Virus record (IMG/VR): IMGVR_UViG_3300017948_000002
Coordinates: 1 to 48,960 of that record
Source of the DNA: a virus
Reading direction: 5' to 3' (one strand)
DNA length: 48,960 bases
Both the position numbers and the translations under genes were made by a program. The notes beneath the pieces are model-generated. The model did no database searches, was not told the origin of the DNA, and worked only from the letters and a program-made list of their open reading frames with translations. This document shows positions 23,796 through 30,969 of the stretch, in pieces (the stretch's first letter is position 1; each line of letters begins with the position of its first letter).

Positions 23796-23917
23796 CTGAG
23801 AAAGTCTTCAAACGATGCTTTCTCAGAGTGGCAGAGATAAAAGCACCGATGGGTTCTCTTACATTATTCTCCTTCCCATCCTGAGCTTAGTATACTGCCA
23901 CTCTGAGAGTGCATCGT
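23796..23917 (+). promoter_or_regulatory. Candidate RNA switch: long stem with a competing upstream hairpin
   Basis: ACGATGC...CTCAGAGTGGCA (23812-23833) pairs with TGCCACTCTGAG...GCATCGT (23896-23917), about 22 bases per arm, and encloses GATGGG (23848-23853)/CCCATC (23875-23880). The left arm also pairs upstream: CTGAGAAAG (23796-23804) with CTTTCTCAG (23818-23826), excluding the long stem. It precedes the 193-aa gene by about 100 bases, with a small CCTGC-GAA-GCAGG hairpin (near 23944) in between. Confidence 0.6.
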
Positions 23918-24021
23918 CAATACACACAGACATTGTACTCTATCCTGCGAAGCAGGGGTTTTGCAAAACTCGCATCATAAATCAAACCGCAGCATAGCTG
24001 CATGAAATGGAGAAATACAAT

Positions 24022-24603
24022 ATGACAGACGCAGTTGAAACCACGGGCGCACTAACAACGGAAAAATTCACATCCCGTAAGTACGTGAAACTCGGCACCG
24101 ACGACAAGGGTAACACTGTTATTACTGACACGAAGATTCAAGCTGAAGCTCAAGCGAAGGTAACCGATCCTAAGAGTGATAAGGTCGGCATGGCTGTTAA
24201 CTGGGCAAAGCTTGAGGAAGCTGGCTATACACTTTTCAGTGAGAATGAGTTTGTTCGTTACACTGTCAAGAGTGTAGAAGGGTTCCAACACCTGATTCCT
24301 GCTGAGGACCAACAAGTCTATATCATCCAAGCTGGTCTCAATTATATCCAGAATGCGAAAAGCAATAAACTCATGGATGAAACAATCGAAGGCGCTCCTG
24401 AGCCTACGCCGGCATCCAATCAGGAAACGATTGATCTCCGTGAATCAATCAATGAACCCCCTACACGTAAGTCCCTGACTGACATGGAGAAGCTCCAGAA
24501 GCTGCTCGGTGGTTTGAATCTGACCGCAGAACAGAAGAAGGACCTGCTCGTGTCTCTGGCTGCGACACAGGTAGAAGCAGCAGAGCAGGAAGTGGAAGCG
24601 TAA
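24022..24603 (+). CDS. Early protein, unknown function (193 aa)
   Basis: Start chosen at 24022 because ATGGAG lies nine bases upstream, the same arrangement as other promoter-proximal starts here. The protein is Glu/Lys/Thr-rich: a basic N-terminus (TSRKYVKLGTDDKGN), a mixed centre and a helical C-terminus (SLTDMEKLQKLLGGLNLTAE) ending very acidic. No family. It is bracketed by two of the folded RNA elements. Confidence 0.7.
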   Translation: MTDAVETTGALTTEKFTSRKYVKLGTDDKGNTVITDTKIQAEAQAKVTDPKSDKVGMAVNWAKLEEAGYTLFSENEFVRYTVKSVEGFQHLIPAEDQQVYIIQAGLNYIQNAKSNKLMDETIEGAPEPTPASNQETIDLRESINEPPTRKSLTDMEKLQKLLGGLNLTAEQKKDLLVSLAATQVEAAEQEVEA

Positions 24604-24620
24604 TATGTCACACTAAGAGC

Positions 24621-24786
24621 GAGGGGATCAACCAATCCCCTCTTCTCTTTCTATAGAGGCTCTGCTTAGCCCACCTCGTATTTTCATACGGTCTGACAAG
24701 CGTAAGTCCTGAAATATGGTAGCTATCAAGACTATTGTACAGCGTGGAGACCTAACGGAGCCTCTATAGAAGGAGAATCACTCCTT
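24621..24786 (+). promoter_or_regulatory. Folded intergenic RNA: terminator-like hairpin, 12-bp multi-branch domain and a sequestered ribosome site
   Basis: GAGGGGA (24621-24627)/TCCCCTC (24636-24642) is followed by TTCTCTTT, terminator-like. Next, CTATAGAGGCTC (24651-24662) pairs with GAGCCTCTATAG (24758-24769), with inner TTAG/CTAA, CCAC/GTGG and CGTAT-TTTC-ATACG helices. Last, AAGGAG (24770-24775) pairs with CTCCTT (24781-24786), hiding a ribosome-site sequence with no start codon near it. About 45 bases remain before the J-domain gene. Confidence 0.6.
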
Positions 24787-24831
24787 AAGTAACATAAATT
24801 CTAGTCTCGTCGAGACAGAAAGGACACGTAA

Positions 24832-25419
24832 ATGTACGTGTTTTTTGAACACCATCGTGACCCGTCGGGTCAAATCACTCTAACTGAACTACGTCTATCT
24901 AGCTATCCAGATTGGCTACGGATTCAGTTTAAGAATGCAACCGAGAATACCGCATTTGAAGCTGCCAAAGTACTATTGAAACAAGCCCCGGTAGCGGTTA
25001 GATCATGCGACACCGATTTAAAAGTCTGGTCTTACCTTGGCTCAGAGTGGGGACAACGTACTTTAGACCAACTCAAAGCGGTAATCTCGAACATAACACC
25101 GGTCAAATTCGTAGAGGTCAAAGACCTCCGCATGTACGCGGCGGTTAACCGCTATGATCCGAGTCGTAAACAAGAGATTAAGGTAGAAGATTTCTTCTAT
25201 CAACACGCACCAACAGTCACAGTTGTGTCGAAGGAATCCATCACAATACAGCTTACGAAACTATTAGAAGTCAGTGAAGCTGAACTACACGCTGCTGATA
25301 AAGACACTCTCAAAAAGCTATATCGTCGTGCGTGTCTTAAACTGCACCCAGACCGTAACAACGGTAACGGTGCAGCTATGAGTGAACTCAATATGTTATG
25401 GGGGATTTATAATGCCTAA
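24832..25419 (+). CDS. J-domain (DnaJ-like) protein (195 aa)
   Basis: The C-terminal 55 residues form a J-domain: helix II KKLYRRACLKLHPDRNNGNG with the diagnostic HPD at residues 172-174 and a following MSELNMLWGIYN helix III. Residues 1-135 are a separate alpha/beta domain without a recognised family. A J-domain stimulates Hsp70 (DnaK) ATPase, so the phage protein would recruit host DnaK to a target; the N-terminal domain would choose it. No Gly/Phe region or zinc finger is present in this protein. It overlaps the next gene by eight bases. Confidence 0.75.
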   Translation: MYVFFEHHRDPSGQITLTELRLSSYPDWLRIQFKNATENTAFEAAKVLLKQAPVAVRSCDTDLKVWSYLGSEWGQRTLDQLKAVISNITPVKFVEVKDLRMYAAVNRYDPSRKQEIKVEDFFYQHAPTVTVVSKESITIQLTKLLEVSEAELHAADKDTLKKLYRRACLKLHPDRNNGNGAAMSELNMLWGIYNA

Positions 25420-25744
25420 ACCACAACTCTCAGCGATAATAGCACTTCCAATCAATCAAGCATACATCTGCTCTGAGTGTGATGTTGTAATGAATCAGGT
25501 TCAGTGTCCGTATTGTCTAACAAATAACTCAGCACCGTTGAGTACGTGGTTGAATCGAAATATTAAAAATAAAATTAAGACAAAAACAGCAATTATGCGA
25601 TATGCTGTTTTACCTGAAGATGAAGGAAGATCAGAATTAATTATGATTGTAGATTCTGAGGAAGAAGCCAAAGAATGGATAAAAAATCAAACTGATGAGT
25701 ATTTCAGACCGTCAGATTATTATATAATGAAACAAATAATCTGA
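25412..25744 (+). CDS. Zinc-ribbon protein downstream of the J-domain gene (110 aa)
   Basis: Start fixed by GGGGG eight to nine bases upstream and by overlap with the J-domain gene's end. Two knuckles are visible: YICSECDVVM and VQCPYCLTNN (about residues 18-40), a zinc ribbon. The C-terminal half (MRYAVLPEDEGRSELIMIVD) is alpha/beta and acidic. Co-transcription suggests a partner or regulator of the J-domain or vWA proteins. Confidence 0.7.
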   Translation: MPKPQLSAIIALPINQAYICSECDVVMNQVQCPYCLTNNSAPLSTWLNRNIKNKIKTKTAIMRYAVLPEDEGRSELIMIVDSEEEAKEWIKNQTDEYFRPSDYYIMKQII

Positions 25745-25762
25745 TGAAAAAGGAGAATCTCA

Positions 25763-26008
25763 ATGCCAAAGAAACCAATAATTCTATGTAAGCACTGTGG
25801 ACATAGAATTCACCAAATTGGAAAGCGTCATAAAGCAATTAGAGATGGTGTACCGCGAGGTTCATGGATTCATTATCCATTTACATTCGGTCCATATGAA
25901 TATTTTACGTGCCAAGTACAACCCATTGGAAATAGAACTGTATATGCAGAACCAAAGGAGAATCCCGAATGTCAAACTTCCAACTCGGTAAATACGCCGT
26001 CGGCGTAG
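25763..26008 (+). CDS. Small CxxC protein overlapping the vWA gene (81 aa)
   Basis: Starts with a single CKHCGHRIHQIGKRHK segment resembling half a zinc ribbon with His ligands; the rest is aromatic and basic (WIHYPFTFGPYEYF). The AAAAGGAGAAT ribosome site is good. The last 40 bases overlap the vWA gene in a different frame. Function unknown. Confidence 0.65.
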   Translation: MPKKPIILCKHCGHRIHQIGKRHKAIRDGVPRGSWIHYPFTFGPYEYFTCQVQPIGNRTVYAEPKENPECQTSNSVNTPSA

Positions 26009-26730
26009 ACGCTAAGAAAGCGGCGATTGAAGCGGCGCGAGGCAAGTCACAGAGTGACTCTGCTATAGTCAAATGGATCAATCCCGCCGACTGCCCTGAA
26101 CGAAATCGTATCGTCTTTGATGACTCTAGCTCCATGAACGGATACATTGAAGATGCGAAGAAAGGTGTAGTCGAGTTTCTCAAGAACTGCACTCCTAACC
26201 AAACAGCCGTAGCTATTCATCCTATGAATAGCCCTGAGATGAAACTACAGAGTGACTTGATTCAACTCGCACTTGACATACAAACCAAGCACTTCAACAG
26301 CGGTGGAACACCGTTCTTTAACACAATGAAAATCGCTCTTGAGGCAAAACCAACACTCACGCGATTGGTCGCGTTCACAGATGGGTCTCCGACAGATAGA
26401 TTACAACCAGAGGAAGGTGAATCTACTCTACGTGGGTATTATCAACGTGATTATTGGCACGATAGCGCTGACATCATTATTAAAATCGCTAAGAATATTG
26501 TACCGGATAAGTGTATCCCCATCGACACCGTATTCTTTGGTTCACTTGGTAACATCGTGGAGATTAAGCTCTTGAAGTATCTCTCCGAAGCCACCGGCGG
26601 TATCTTTCTACACTTTGATCCCGCGAAGATTAACTTTAAAACAGCGTTTAAGTATCTTGCGCCGTGCTACAGAGCTATGCTGACTGATGGCGGCTTTAGA
26701 GCCGCGGTGGAGAGGGGGGAGAAGAAATGA
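25969..26730 (+). CDS. von Willebrand factor A (vWA) domain protein (253 aa)
   Basis: A complete MIDAS metal site is present: IVFDDSSSM (Asp51, Ser53, Ser55), GGTPFFNT (Thr114) and AFTDGSPTD (Asp138). Residues 48-235 form the Rossmann-like vWA fold, which binds partner proteins through a divalent ion. There is no signal peptide, so it acts in the cytoplasm. It is coupled to a 58-aa protein and an FtsK-type ATPase. vWA proteins often pair with AAA ATPases, so a physical link with the FtsK-like motor is possible but unproven. Confidence 0.8.
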   Translation: MSNFQLGKYAVGVDAKKAAIEAARGKSQSDSAIVKWINPADCPERNRIVFDDSSSMNGYIEDAKKGVVEFLKNCTPNQTAVAIHPMNSPEMKLQSDLIQLALDIQTKHFNSGGTPFFNTMKIALEAKPTLTRLVAFTDGSPTDRLQPEEGESTLRGYYQRDYWHDSADIIIKIAKNIVPDKCIPIDTVFFGSLGNIVEIKLLKYLSEATGGIFLHFDPAKINFKTAFKYLAPCYRAMLTDGGFRAAVERGEKK

Positions 26731-26903
26731 CACCAGATAATGATTTTACTATCAGAGTAATATTTAAACATCCCCCCATTCCGATAAGACATTTTGACTG
26801 GCTAGCTTATGTAGATGGGCAGGAAGAATCTGGTTTACACGGTACAGCAGAAGAGCCTCTTCAAGCAGTTAGAAACTTATTAGACCAGATTGAGGAGGCG
26901 TAA
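26727..26903 (+). CDS. Small linker gene between vWA and FtsK (58 aa)
   Basis: Begins with a four-base ATGA overlap with the vWA stop and ends directly before the GTG start of the FtsK-like gene. The protein starts MTPDNDFTIRVIFKHPPIP and contains FDWLAYVDGQEESG and a helical acidic C-terminus (LQAVRNLLDQIEEA). Family not recognised. Tight coupling implies a joint role. Confidence 0.65.
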   Translation: MTPDNDFTIRVIFKHPPIPIRHFDWLAYVDGQEESGLHGTAEEPLQAVRNLLDQIEEA

Positions 26904-28085
26904 GTGCTCCCATCTCAACAAGCAAATAGTTTAGCAAACGCGATAGCACAGTATCCCGAAGCTACTCGTCAGCAAATAGCACTCTTGACCCGTCGCCTCT
27001 TAGTACTCGGCTTTGCTGGTGCTTTCACACGTATGGTAGAAGGTCCAGTAGTGTGTACCTTCTATTTCAAACCTCAAGGTGATAGTCAATTCTCGCGTGT
27101 GCTCAATAAAGAAGAAGAACTCGCCGGAGCACTCTCAGTTGAGTCTGTACGTGTTGAGCGTCTACTAGGTGAAATCTCAATCGCTCTCCCACGTCCTGAC
27201 CGTCAACTAATCTGTTTCGACAAATGCATCCACACAATGATGACTTCACCAATAACCGCTAACATGGCTCTACCACTACTAATGGGCCAATCACCAGACG
27301 GAGAATATCTCTATGCTGATCTCTCACTACAGCCTCACCTCTTGGTGGCAGGGGCTACCGGCTCTGGGAAAAGTGTGTTTACAGCTCAGCTTGTATGTAG
27401 TCTTAGTCTCTTTAGAGATACTGATACTCTTGAGTTTATACTCGTTGACACCAAGAACTTAGATTTAGTGTTGTTCAAGCCGTTGGAGCATGTTAAATAC
27501 ATAATCAACAATATTCCCGATACACGTGCCGTACTGCAAGAATTACTTCGCGAAGTACGATTTCGCAATAGTCAAATGTCCGGTGTGGCACGTAATATTG
27601 GAGAATGGAACACTCTCTACGGTGGGTTTGAAAAACGAATGAAGTACAAAGTCTTAATCGTAGATGAACTAGCAGACGTGTTCGATCAAGATAACACTCT
27701 GCTCCGTCCAATTCCACGTAAGGAACGGCCACCGTCCATACAAGAACTGTTAAAGCAGATCGCCCAGATAGCACGTGCGGCTGGAATCCACTTGATCGGC
27801 GCTACTCAACGTCCGAGTGTTGAGGTACTGCCAGGTGATATTAAAACCAACTTTCCAGCTCGCGTCTCGTTCAAGCTACCTACACAGATAGATAGTCGGG
27901 TGATCCTTGATGAGAAAGGTGCAGAATCTCTATTAGGACGGGGTGATTATCTTTACAAAGTATCAGGAAACGATACCGTTAAGCGTGCTCACAGTGCCTT
28001 TGTAAGCATGACTGATATTGTAACAATCATTGAACAAAATTCAGAGATAAGGAGAAGTTATGATAGAACCTCAATATCTGGGTGA
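26904..28085 (+). CDS. FtsK/SpoIIIE-type DNA motor ATPase, soluble form (393 aa)
   Basis: GTG start with GGAGG seven bases upstream. Motifs: Walker A VAGATGSGKSVF (about residues 148-159), LVDTKNLDL (180-188), Walker B VLIVDELADV (250-259), GATQRPSVEVLPGDIK (299-314) and ARVSFKLPTQIDSRVIL (319-335), all typical of FtsK motors. Residues 1-130 resemble the alpha domain. The membrane N-terminus and the C-terminal winged-helix gamma domain (KOPS reader) are missing, so it would be a cytoplasmic motor without sequence-oriented loading. Possible roles: moving phage DNA, clearing proteins, or host chromosome handling. Confidence 0.88.
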   Translation: MLPSQQANSLANAIAQYPEATRQQIALLTRRLLVLGFAGAFTRMVEGPVVCTFYFKPQGDSQFSRVLNKEEELAGALSVESVRVERLLGEISIALPRPDRQLICFDKCIHTMMTSPITANMALPLLMGQSPDGEYLYADLSLQPHLLVAGATGSGKSVFTAQLVCSLSLFRDTDTLEFILVDTKNLDLVLFKPLEHVKYIINNIPDTRAVLQELLREVRFRNSQMSGVARNIGEWNTLYGGFEKRMKYKVLIVDELADVFDQDNTLLRPIPRKERPPSIQELLKQIAQIARAAGIHLIGATQRPSVEVLPGDIKTNFPARVSFKLPTQIDSRVILDEKGAESLLGRGDYLYKVSGNDTVKRAHSAFVSMTDIVTIIEQNSEIRRSYDRTSISG

Positions 28086-28227
28086 TAGTGTTTACATTCA
28101 AAATGATGATACAGCAGTAGTATTAACTACTGGGTCACATGATATAGACAACGCGGATCAAGTTATCTATCTTGAACAAGAAGTTATTGCTCAATTTTTA
28201 AATTGGTTGGAAAGGAGCAAAGCATGA
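28060..28227 (+). CDS. Small conserved phage protein (55 aa)
   Basis: ATG with AAGGAG five bases upstream, starting 26 bases inside the FtsK-like gene. Sequence MIEPQYLGDSVYIQNDDTAV then HDIDNADQVIYLEQEVIAQF. The opening YLGDSVY and the closing LEQEV...FLNWLE are shared by a small family frequent in phages. Function unknown. It overlaps the lysin start by ATGA. Confidence 0.7.
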   Translation: MIEPQYLGDSVYIQNDDTAVVLTTGSHDIDNADQVIYLEQEVIAQFLNWLERSKA

Positions 28228-28649
28228 CCCAACTAGAACAAGCAATACCCGCTCTCTGCGCCTGGCGTGAGGCACGCGGTGGTGGTACACCTGGGATGCA
28301 ATCAGTAATCAACGTTTTATCCAATCGCGCTAAACATAACAACACAACTCTATACATCGAAGCTACGAAATATGAACAGTTTACCTCAATCGCCCCACCC
28401 GCTGGTATGACGGCGCAACAATCAGAAGCAGATTTATGGCCCACAAAGATTAACTCATATGAATGGAGCTTATATCTAACCGCCGAGGATCTTGTATCCC
28501 TCGCCATCGCTGGAACCCTTCCAGATATTACCGGCGGCGCAACCATGTACTACGCCGAATCCATGACTGAACCACCCAAGTGGGACTGGTCTAAACTGCA
28601 ATACACAGTTACGATTGCTAATCAGAAGTTTTTCAAGGTTATCGCTTGA
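28224..28649 (+). CDS. SleB-type cell-wall hydrolase, probable endolysin (141 aa)
   Basis: Start at 28224 has AGGAG six bases upstream. Residues 12-70 carry the family pattern WREARGGGTPGMQSVINVLSNR (in part, residues 14-33) with the catalytic Glu in REARG, then YEQFTSI, and TGGATMYYAES (about residues 111-121). These are the signature of the SleB/Hydrolase_2 lytic transglycosylase/amidase fold. No signal peptide, so release would need the holin-like protein or other membrane factor. It lies in the rightward early block rather than near the holin candidate. Confidence 0.78.
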   Translation: MTQLEQAIPALCAWREARGGGTPGMQSVINVLSNRAKHNNTTLYIEATKYEQFTSIAPPAGMTAQQSEADLWPTKINSYEWSLYLTAEDLVSLAIAGTLPDITGGATMYYAESMTEPPKWDWSKLQYTVTIANQKFFKVIA

Positions 28650-28668
28650 GGCTGCTGATCCGAATGTG

Positions 28669-28702
28669 CGGGATGCCGAGGGTGCGGAAAATCGGCATCC
28701 CG
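28669..28702 (+). terminator. Probable terminator after the lysin gene
   Basis: CGGGATGCCGA (28669-28679) pairs perfectly with TCGGCATCCCG (28692-28702); the following bases are T-rich (TTAACTTGTTGATTTT) but not a clean U-tract. It separates the 20-28.6 kb block from the promoter at 28735. Confidence 0.65.
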
Positions 28703-28734
28703 TTAACTTGTTGATTTTGAAGGCTTTGCCGGAC

Positions 28735-28763
28735 TTGACGACCGTATACAAAGGGGGTACAAT
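28735..28763 (+). promoter_or_regulatory. Promoter of the replication block
   Basis: TTGACG at 28735-28740, 17-base spacer, TACAAT at 28758-28763. Six bases further is ATGG (28770), which opens a 22-codon frame, as at other promoters of this genome. Confidence 0.7.
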
Positions 28764-28769
28764 TGCATT

Positions 28770-28838
28770 ATGGTTTCACTTTGGGAAATGTTTGAGAAAC
28801 ATGATGCTAAATGTATAATTTGGGAATTATATATTTGA
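28770..28838 (+). CDS. Possible leader peptide (22 aa)
   Basis: ATG at the predicted transcript start opens MVSLWEMFEKHDAKCIIWEL and stops at 28838, before the next gene's ribosome site. There is no upstream ribosome site because the message would start at the ATG. It may be a leaderless peptide or just an ATG-containing transcript start; coding status is uncertain. Confidence 0.3.
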   Translation: MVSLWEMFEKHDAKCIIWELYI

Positions 28839-28860
28839 CTCCCGACGCGGAAAGGTAAAC

Positions 28861-29145
28861 ATGAAGCACAGAAAAGGCCCAGCTCCCACTCACACCGACG
28901 AGCAATATCTAGCCTTCGACCCAGGAGCGAGTGATGATTTCCCTGTCGAGGTCGAAGCCAGAAAGACGAAGTTAGTTGTCACGCGAAAGGAGCATATCTG
29001 TTTCGGATGGAAGGCTGACACTCAACATTCTATTCAGGCTGGTACGAGAGTTTTCCGCGAGTCCGGTAAGTGTGAGGGGCAGTTTGGTACTAACTATATG
29101 TGCCTCCCCTGTTTAGATATAGCACTAGAACCTGATTTTTGGTAA
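28861..29145 (+). CDS. Conserved phage zinc-type protein (94 aa)
   Basis: The C-terminal half carries HICFGWKADTQHSIQAGTRV followed by YMCLPCLDIALE: a Cys at HIC, a His, and CxxC, a pattern recognised in a widespread small phage family (ICfG ... H.I ... C..C). The N-terminal 30 residues are basic and Pro-rich. A zinc-binding role is likely; function unknown. Confidence 0.7.
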   Translation: MKHRKGPAPTHTDEQYLAFDPGASDDFPVEVEARKTKLVVTRKEHICFGWKADTQHSIQAGTRVFRESGKCEGQFGTNYMCLPCLDIALEPDFW

Positions 29146-29211
29146 ACGGGAGTCAAGTACGTAAATCCCCTTTTTTAAAGGTTGGCGAGAACTTGTGGAG
29201 GATAAAACTAA

Positions 29212-29442
29212 ATGACGCACCCCTCGACCCAAACGGTCCCGACCACCATACGTATCACAGCCGCACAGCACAGCGAACTAAAAAAGCATCCTATATCTTC
29301 GTCAGTGATTATCCGAGTCCTTCTCAATCTATGGATAGAAGGAAAGATAACCATTGACGAAGCTATAGCAGAGGAGAAACAACGTACCGATGCTGTAGTT
29401 ACTGAGAACCAATTACGGTTCACAAAAGAAAATGCTGCATAA
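29212..29442 (+). CDS. Ribbon-helix-helix-type DNA-binding protein (76 aa)
   Basis: N-terminal beta strand TVPTTIRITAAQHSEL followed by two helices (SSSVIIRVLLNLWIEGKIT), consistent with the RHH fold used by small phage repressors. A GGAGG ribosome site lies ten bases upstream. It may regulate the nearby promoter at 28735. The C-terminal helix is charged (DEAIAEEKQRTDAV). Confidence 0.65.
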   Translation: MTHPSTQTVPTTIRITAAQHSELKKHPISSSVIIRVLLNLWIEGKITIDEAIAEEKQRTDAVVTENQLRFTKENAA

Positions 29443-29477
29443 TGCAGTCCACTACTGAGTAGTAAGGAGCCTATGCA

Positions 29478-30266
29478 ATGGAAGATAAAGTTCAGCAAGA
29501 CCCACTTGTGCAAGAAATAGACTTGATTGGACAAGTCGATAGTGCATTACTTGAAACAAATGACACTGAGCTTGAAAATGAAGTCAGTGACTCACCGATT
29601 GAAGAAATCCCAACAGATGAGCCAGAAGAGATAACAGCAGCAGAAGCAGCGCTGTCGGATATACCGTTAGCGTCGCCAGAAGTAACGGCGTTAGCAACAC
29701 TAGTGTGTGACGTTTGTATTGAGAAGAACCTAACAGAACGTTGCACGATTGAATGTATGCGTTGTAATGAGTTATTTTGCCTTCACTATGCTTCAAACGT
29801 GGATGCCTGTTATTGTGTAAATTGTATGAGTGATGTTAATGTCACAAAACAAGTTATCACAAAGACGTATGAATCCACTAACGCAGAGGGTGAGAAAACT
29901 TTTTACAGACGTCGTGCTCGCCAGATAACTATTGGTGGGCTGGACTGGTTGTTTACACAGAGAAAGATTCCAGAGTATTCTGATGCGGAGTTAGACCTTA
30001 CGATTGAGTATCACCGTGAGAGACTTAATCTTTTACTAGGTGAGAATGAACGTCGTCGCACCGAGAAAATGCACCGTTATGCTGGTGTCAAGGTTGTATT
30101 ACCCAGCACGAATGGTACCGCTACAACAACTACTACGACGGTGAAGAAGACTCGTACTATTAGTAAGAACAAACAACAAGAACAACTAGCGGCGTTGTTA
30201 AAGAGCTTGCAAGCTCAAGGCATGAGTGTAGCTGCTATAGCTGCGGCGCTGGGAGGGAAGAAGTAA
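29478..30266 (+). CDS. Zinc-finger and helical phage protein (262 aa)
   Basis: Residues 1-70 are acidic and disordered. Then a cluster of zinc ligands: VCDVCIEKN, IECMRCNELFCLHY and ACYCVNCMSDV (about residues 76-122), typical of a double zinc ribbon. After a basic beta segment (TFYRRRARQITIGGLDWLF), residues 170-205 form a helix with ENERRRTEKMHRYAGV. The Thr-rich segment (TATTTTTTVKKT) and a C-terminal Ala-rich end follow. This order is common in an uncharacterised phage family. Function unknown; DNA or protein binding likely. Confidence 0.75.
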   Translation: MEDKVQQDPLVQEIDLIGQVDSALLETNDTELENEVSDSPIEEIPTDEPEEITAAEAALSDIPLASPEVTALATLVCDVCIEKNLTERCTIECMRCNELFCLHYASNVDACYCVNCMSDVNVTKQVITKTYESTNAEGEKTFYRRRARQITIGGLDWLFTQRKIPEYSDAELDLTIEYHRERLNLLLGENERRRTEKMHRYAGVKVVLPSTNGTATTTTTTVKKTRTISKNKQQEQLAALLKSLQAQGMSVAAIAAALGGKK

Positions 30267-30490
30267 TGGATAACGATCCAGTAAATCATCCTCCTCATTA
30301 TACTTTCGGGCGTTTTGAAGTTATAGATGTATTGATGGATTGGTTTGCTACTGATCCTTTGCTCTGGCAAGTAGTAAAGTACGTAGCACGAGCCAAACAT
30401 AAAGGAAATGAGATTCAGGATTTAGAGAAGGCCGAGTTCTATCTCAAGAAGAAACTTGAAACTCTCAAACCGAGAGGAGAAGTAAAGTGA
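30266..30490 (+). CDS. DUF3310 protein (74 aa)
   Basis: Opening DPVNHPPHYTFGRFEVIDVL is diagnostic of DUF3310, small proteins common in phage nucleotide-metabolism and replication regions. The rest is helical (YVARAKHKGNEIQDLEKAEF). Stop of the upstream gene shares one base with its start (TAATGG). Function unknown. Confidence 0.85.
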   Translation: MDNDPVNHPPHYTFGRFEVIDVLMDWFATDPLLWQVVKYVARAKHKGNEIQDLEKAEFYLKKKLETLKPRGEVK

Positions 30491-30969
30491 AGTTTTACGG
30501 AGTAAAAACTCCAATAAAAGGTATAGCCAAATTGAATCATCATAAGATAGTAATGTCTGATGGTTGTTGGTTGTGGAACGGCTGTACAGATAAAGATGGT
30601 TATGGAGTGGCAAGGTACGATGGTAAAAGTTGGAGAGTTCCAAGATTAGCTTTATTTTTATTTAAACCCGGAGAATTTAAATCTGGTTTAGATGTATTAC
30701 ATACATGCAATAGGCCAACTTGTTTTAATCCAAACCATCTGTATTCTGGTACTCAAGTTGATAATATGCAAGACAGACTTAAAAGTGGTAATAATCCTGG
30801 ACGTAATAAAACACATTGCCCTCAGAATCATGAATATACCGCTGAAAACACTTATACTGGTCCAGATGGGCACAGAGAATGTAGAATTTGTTTAAGATTA
30901 AAAAGTAAACTTAATTACTATCGAAAAAGTTTAAGTGGAGGTACGAAACAATGTACTCAACAGAGTTAA
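30487..30969 (+). CDS. HNH endonuclease (160 aa), related to the one at 17914-18420
   Basis: GTG start with GAGGAG eight bases before it and a four-base overlap with DUF3310. HNH features: SDGCWLWNGCTDKDGYGVAR, DVLHTCNRPTCFNPNHLYSG, TQVDNMQDRLKSG and HCPQNHEYTAENTY, then RECRICLRLK. The order matches the other HNH protein closely. The gene is AT-richer than its neighbours, as expected of a homing element, and its end overlaps the PD-(D/E)XK nuclease start by 19 bases. Confidence 0.85.
   Translation: MKFYGVKTPIKGIAKLNHHKIVMSDGCWLWNGCTDKDGYGVARYDGKSWRVPRLALFLFKPGEFKSGLDVLHTCNRPTCFNPNHLYSGTQVDNMQDRLKSGNNPGRNKTHCPQNHEYTAENTYTGPDGHRECRICLRLKSKLNYYRKSLSGGTKQCTQQS

Noticed and set aside
24690-24745. 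Group I intron or known riboswitch core inside the folded RNA
   Set aside because: No recognisable P7/P3 or conserved aptamer sequence; only secondary structure supports an RNA function.
28615-28818. 67-aa frame over the lysin end, terminator and promoter
   Set aside because: It overlaps a terminator and promoter and has no ribosome site.
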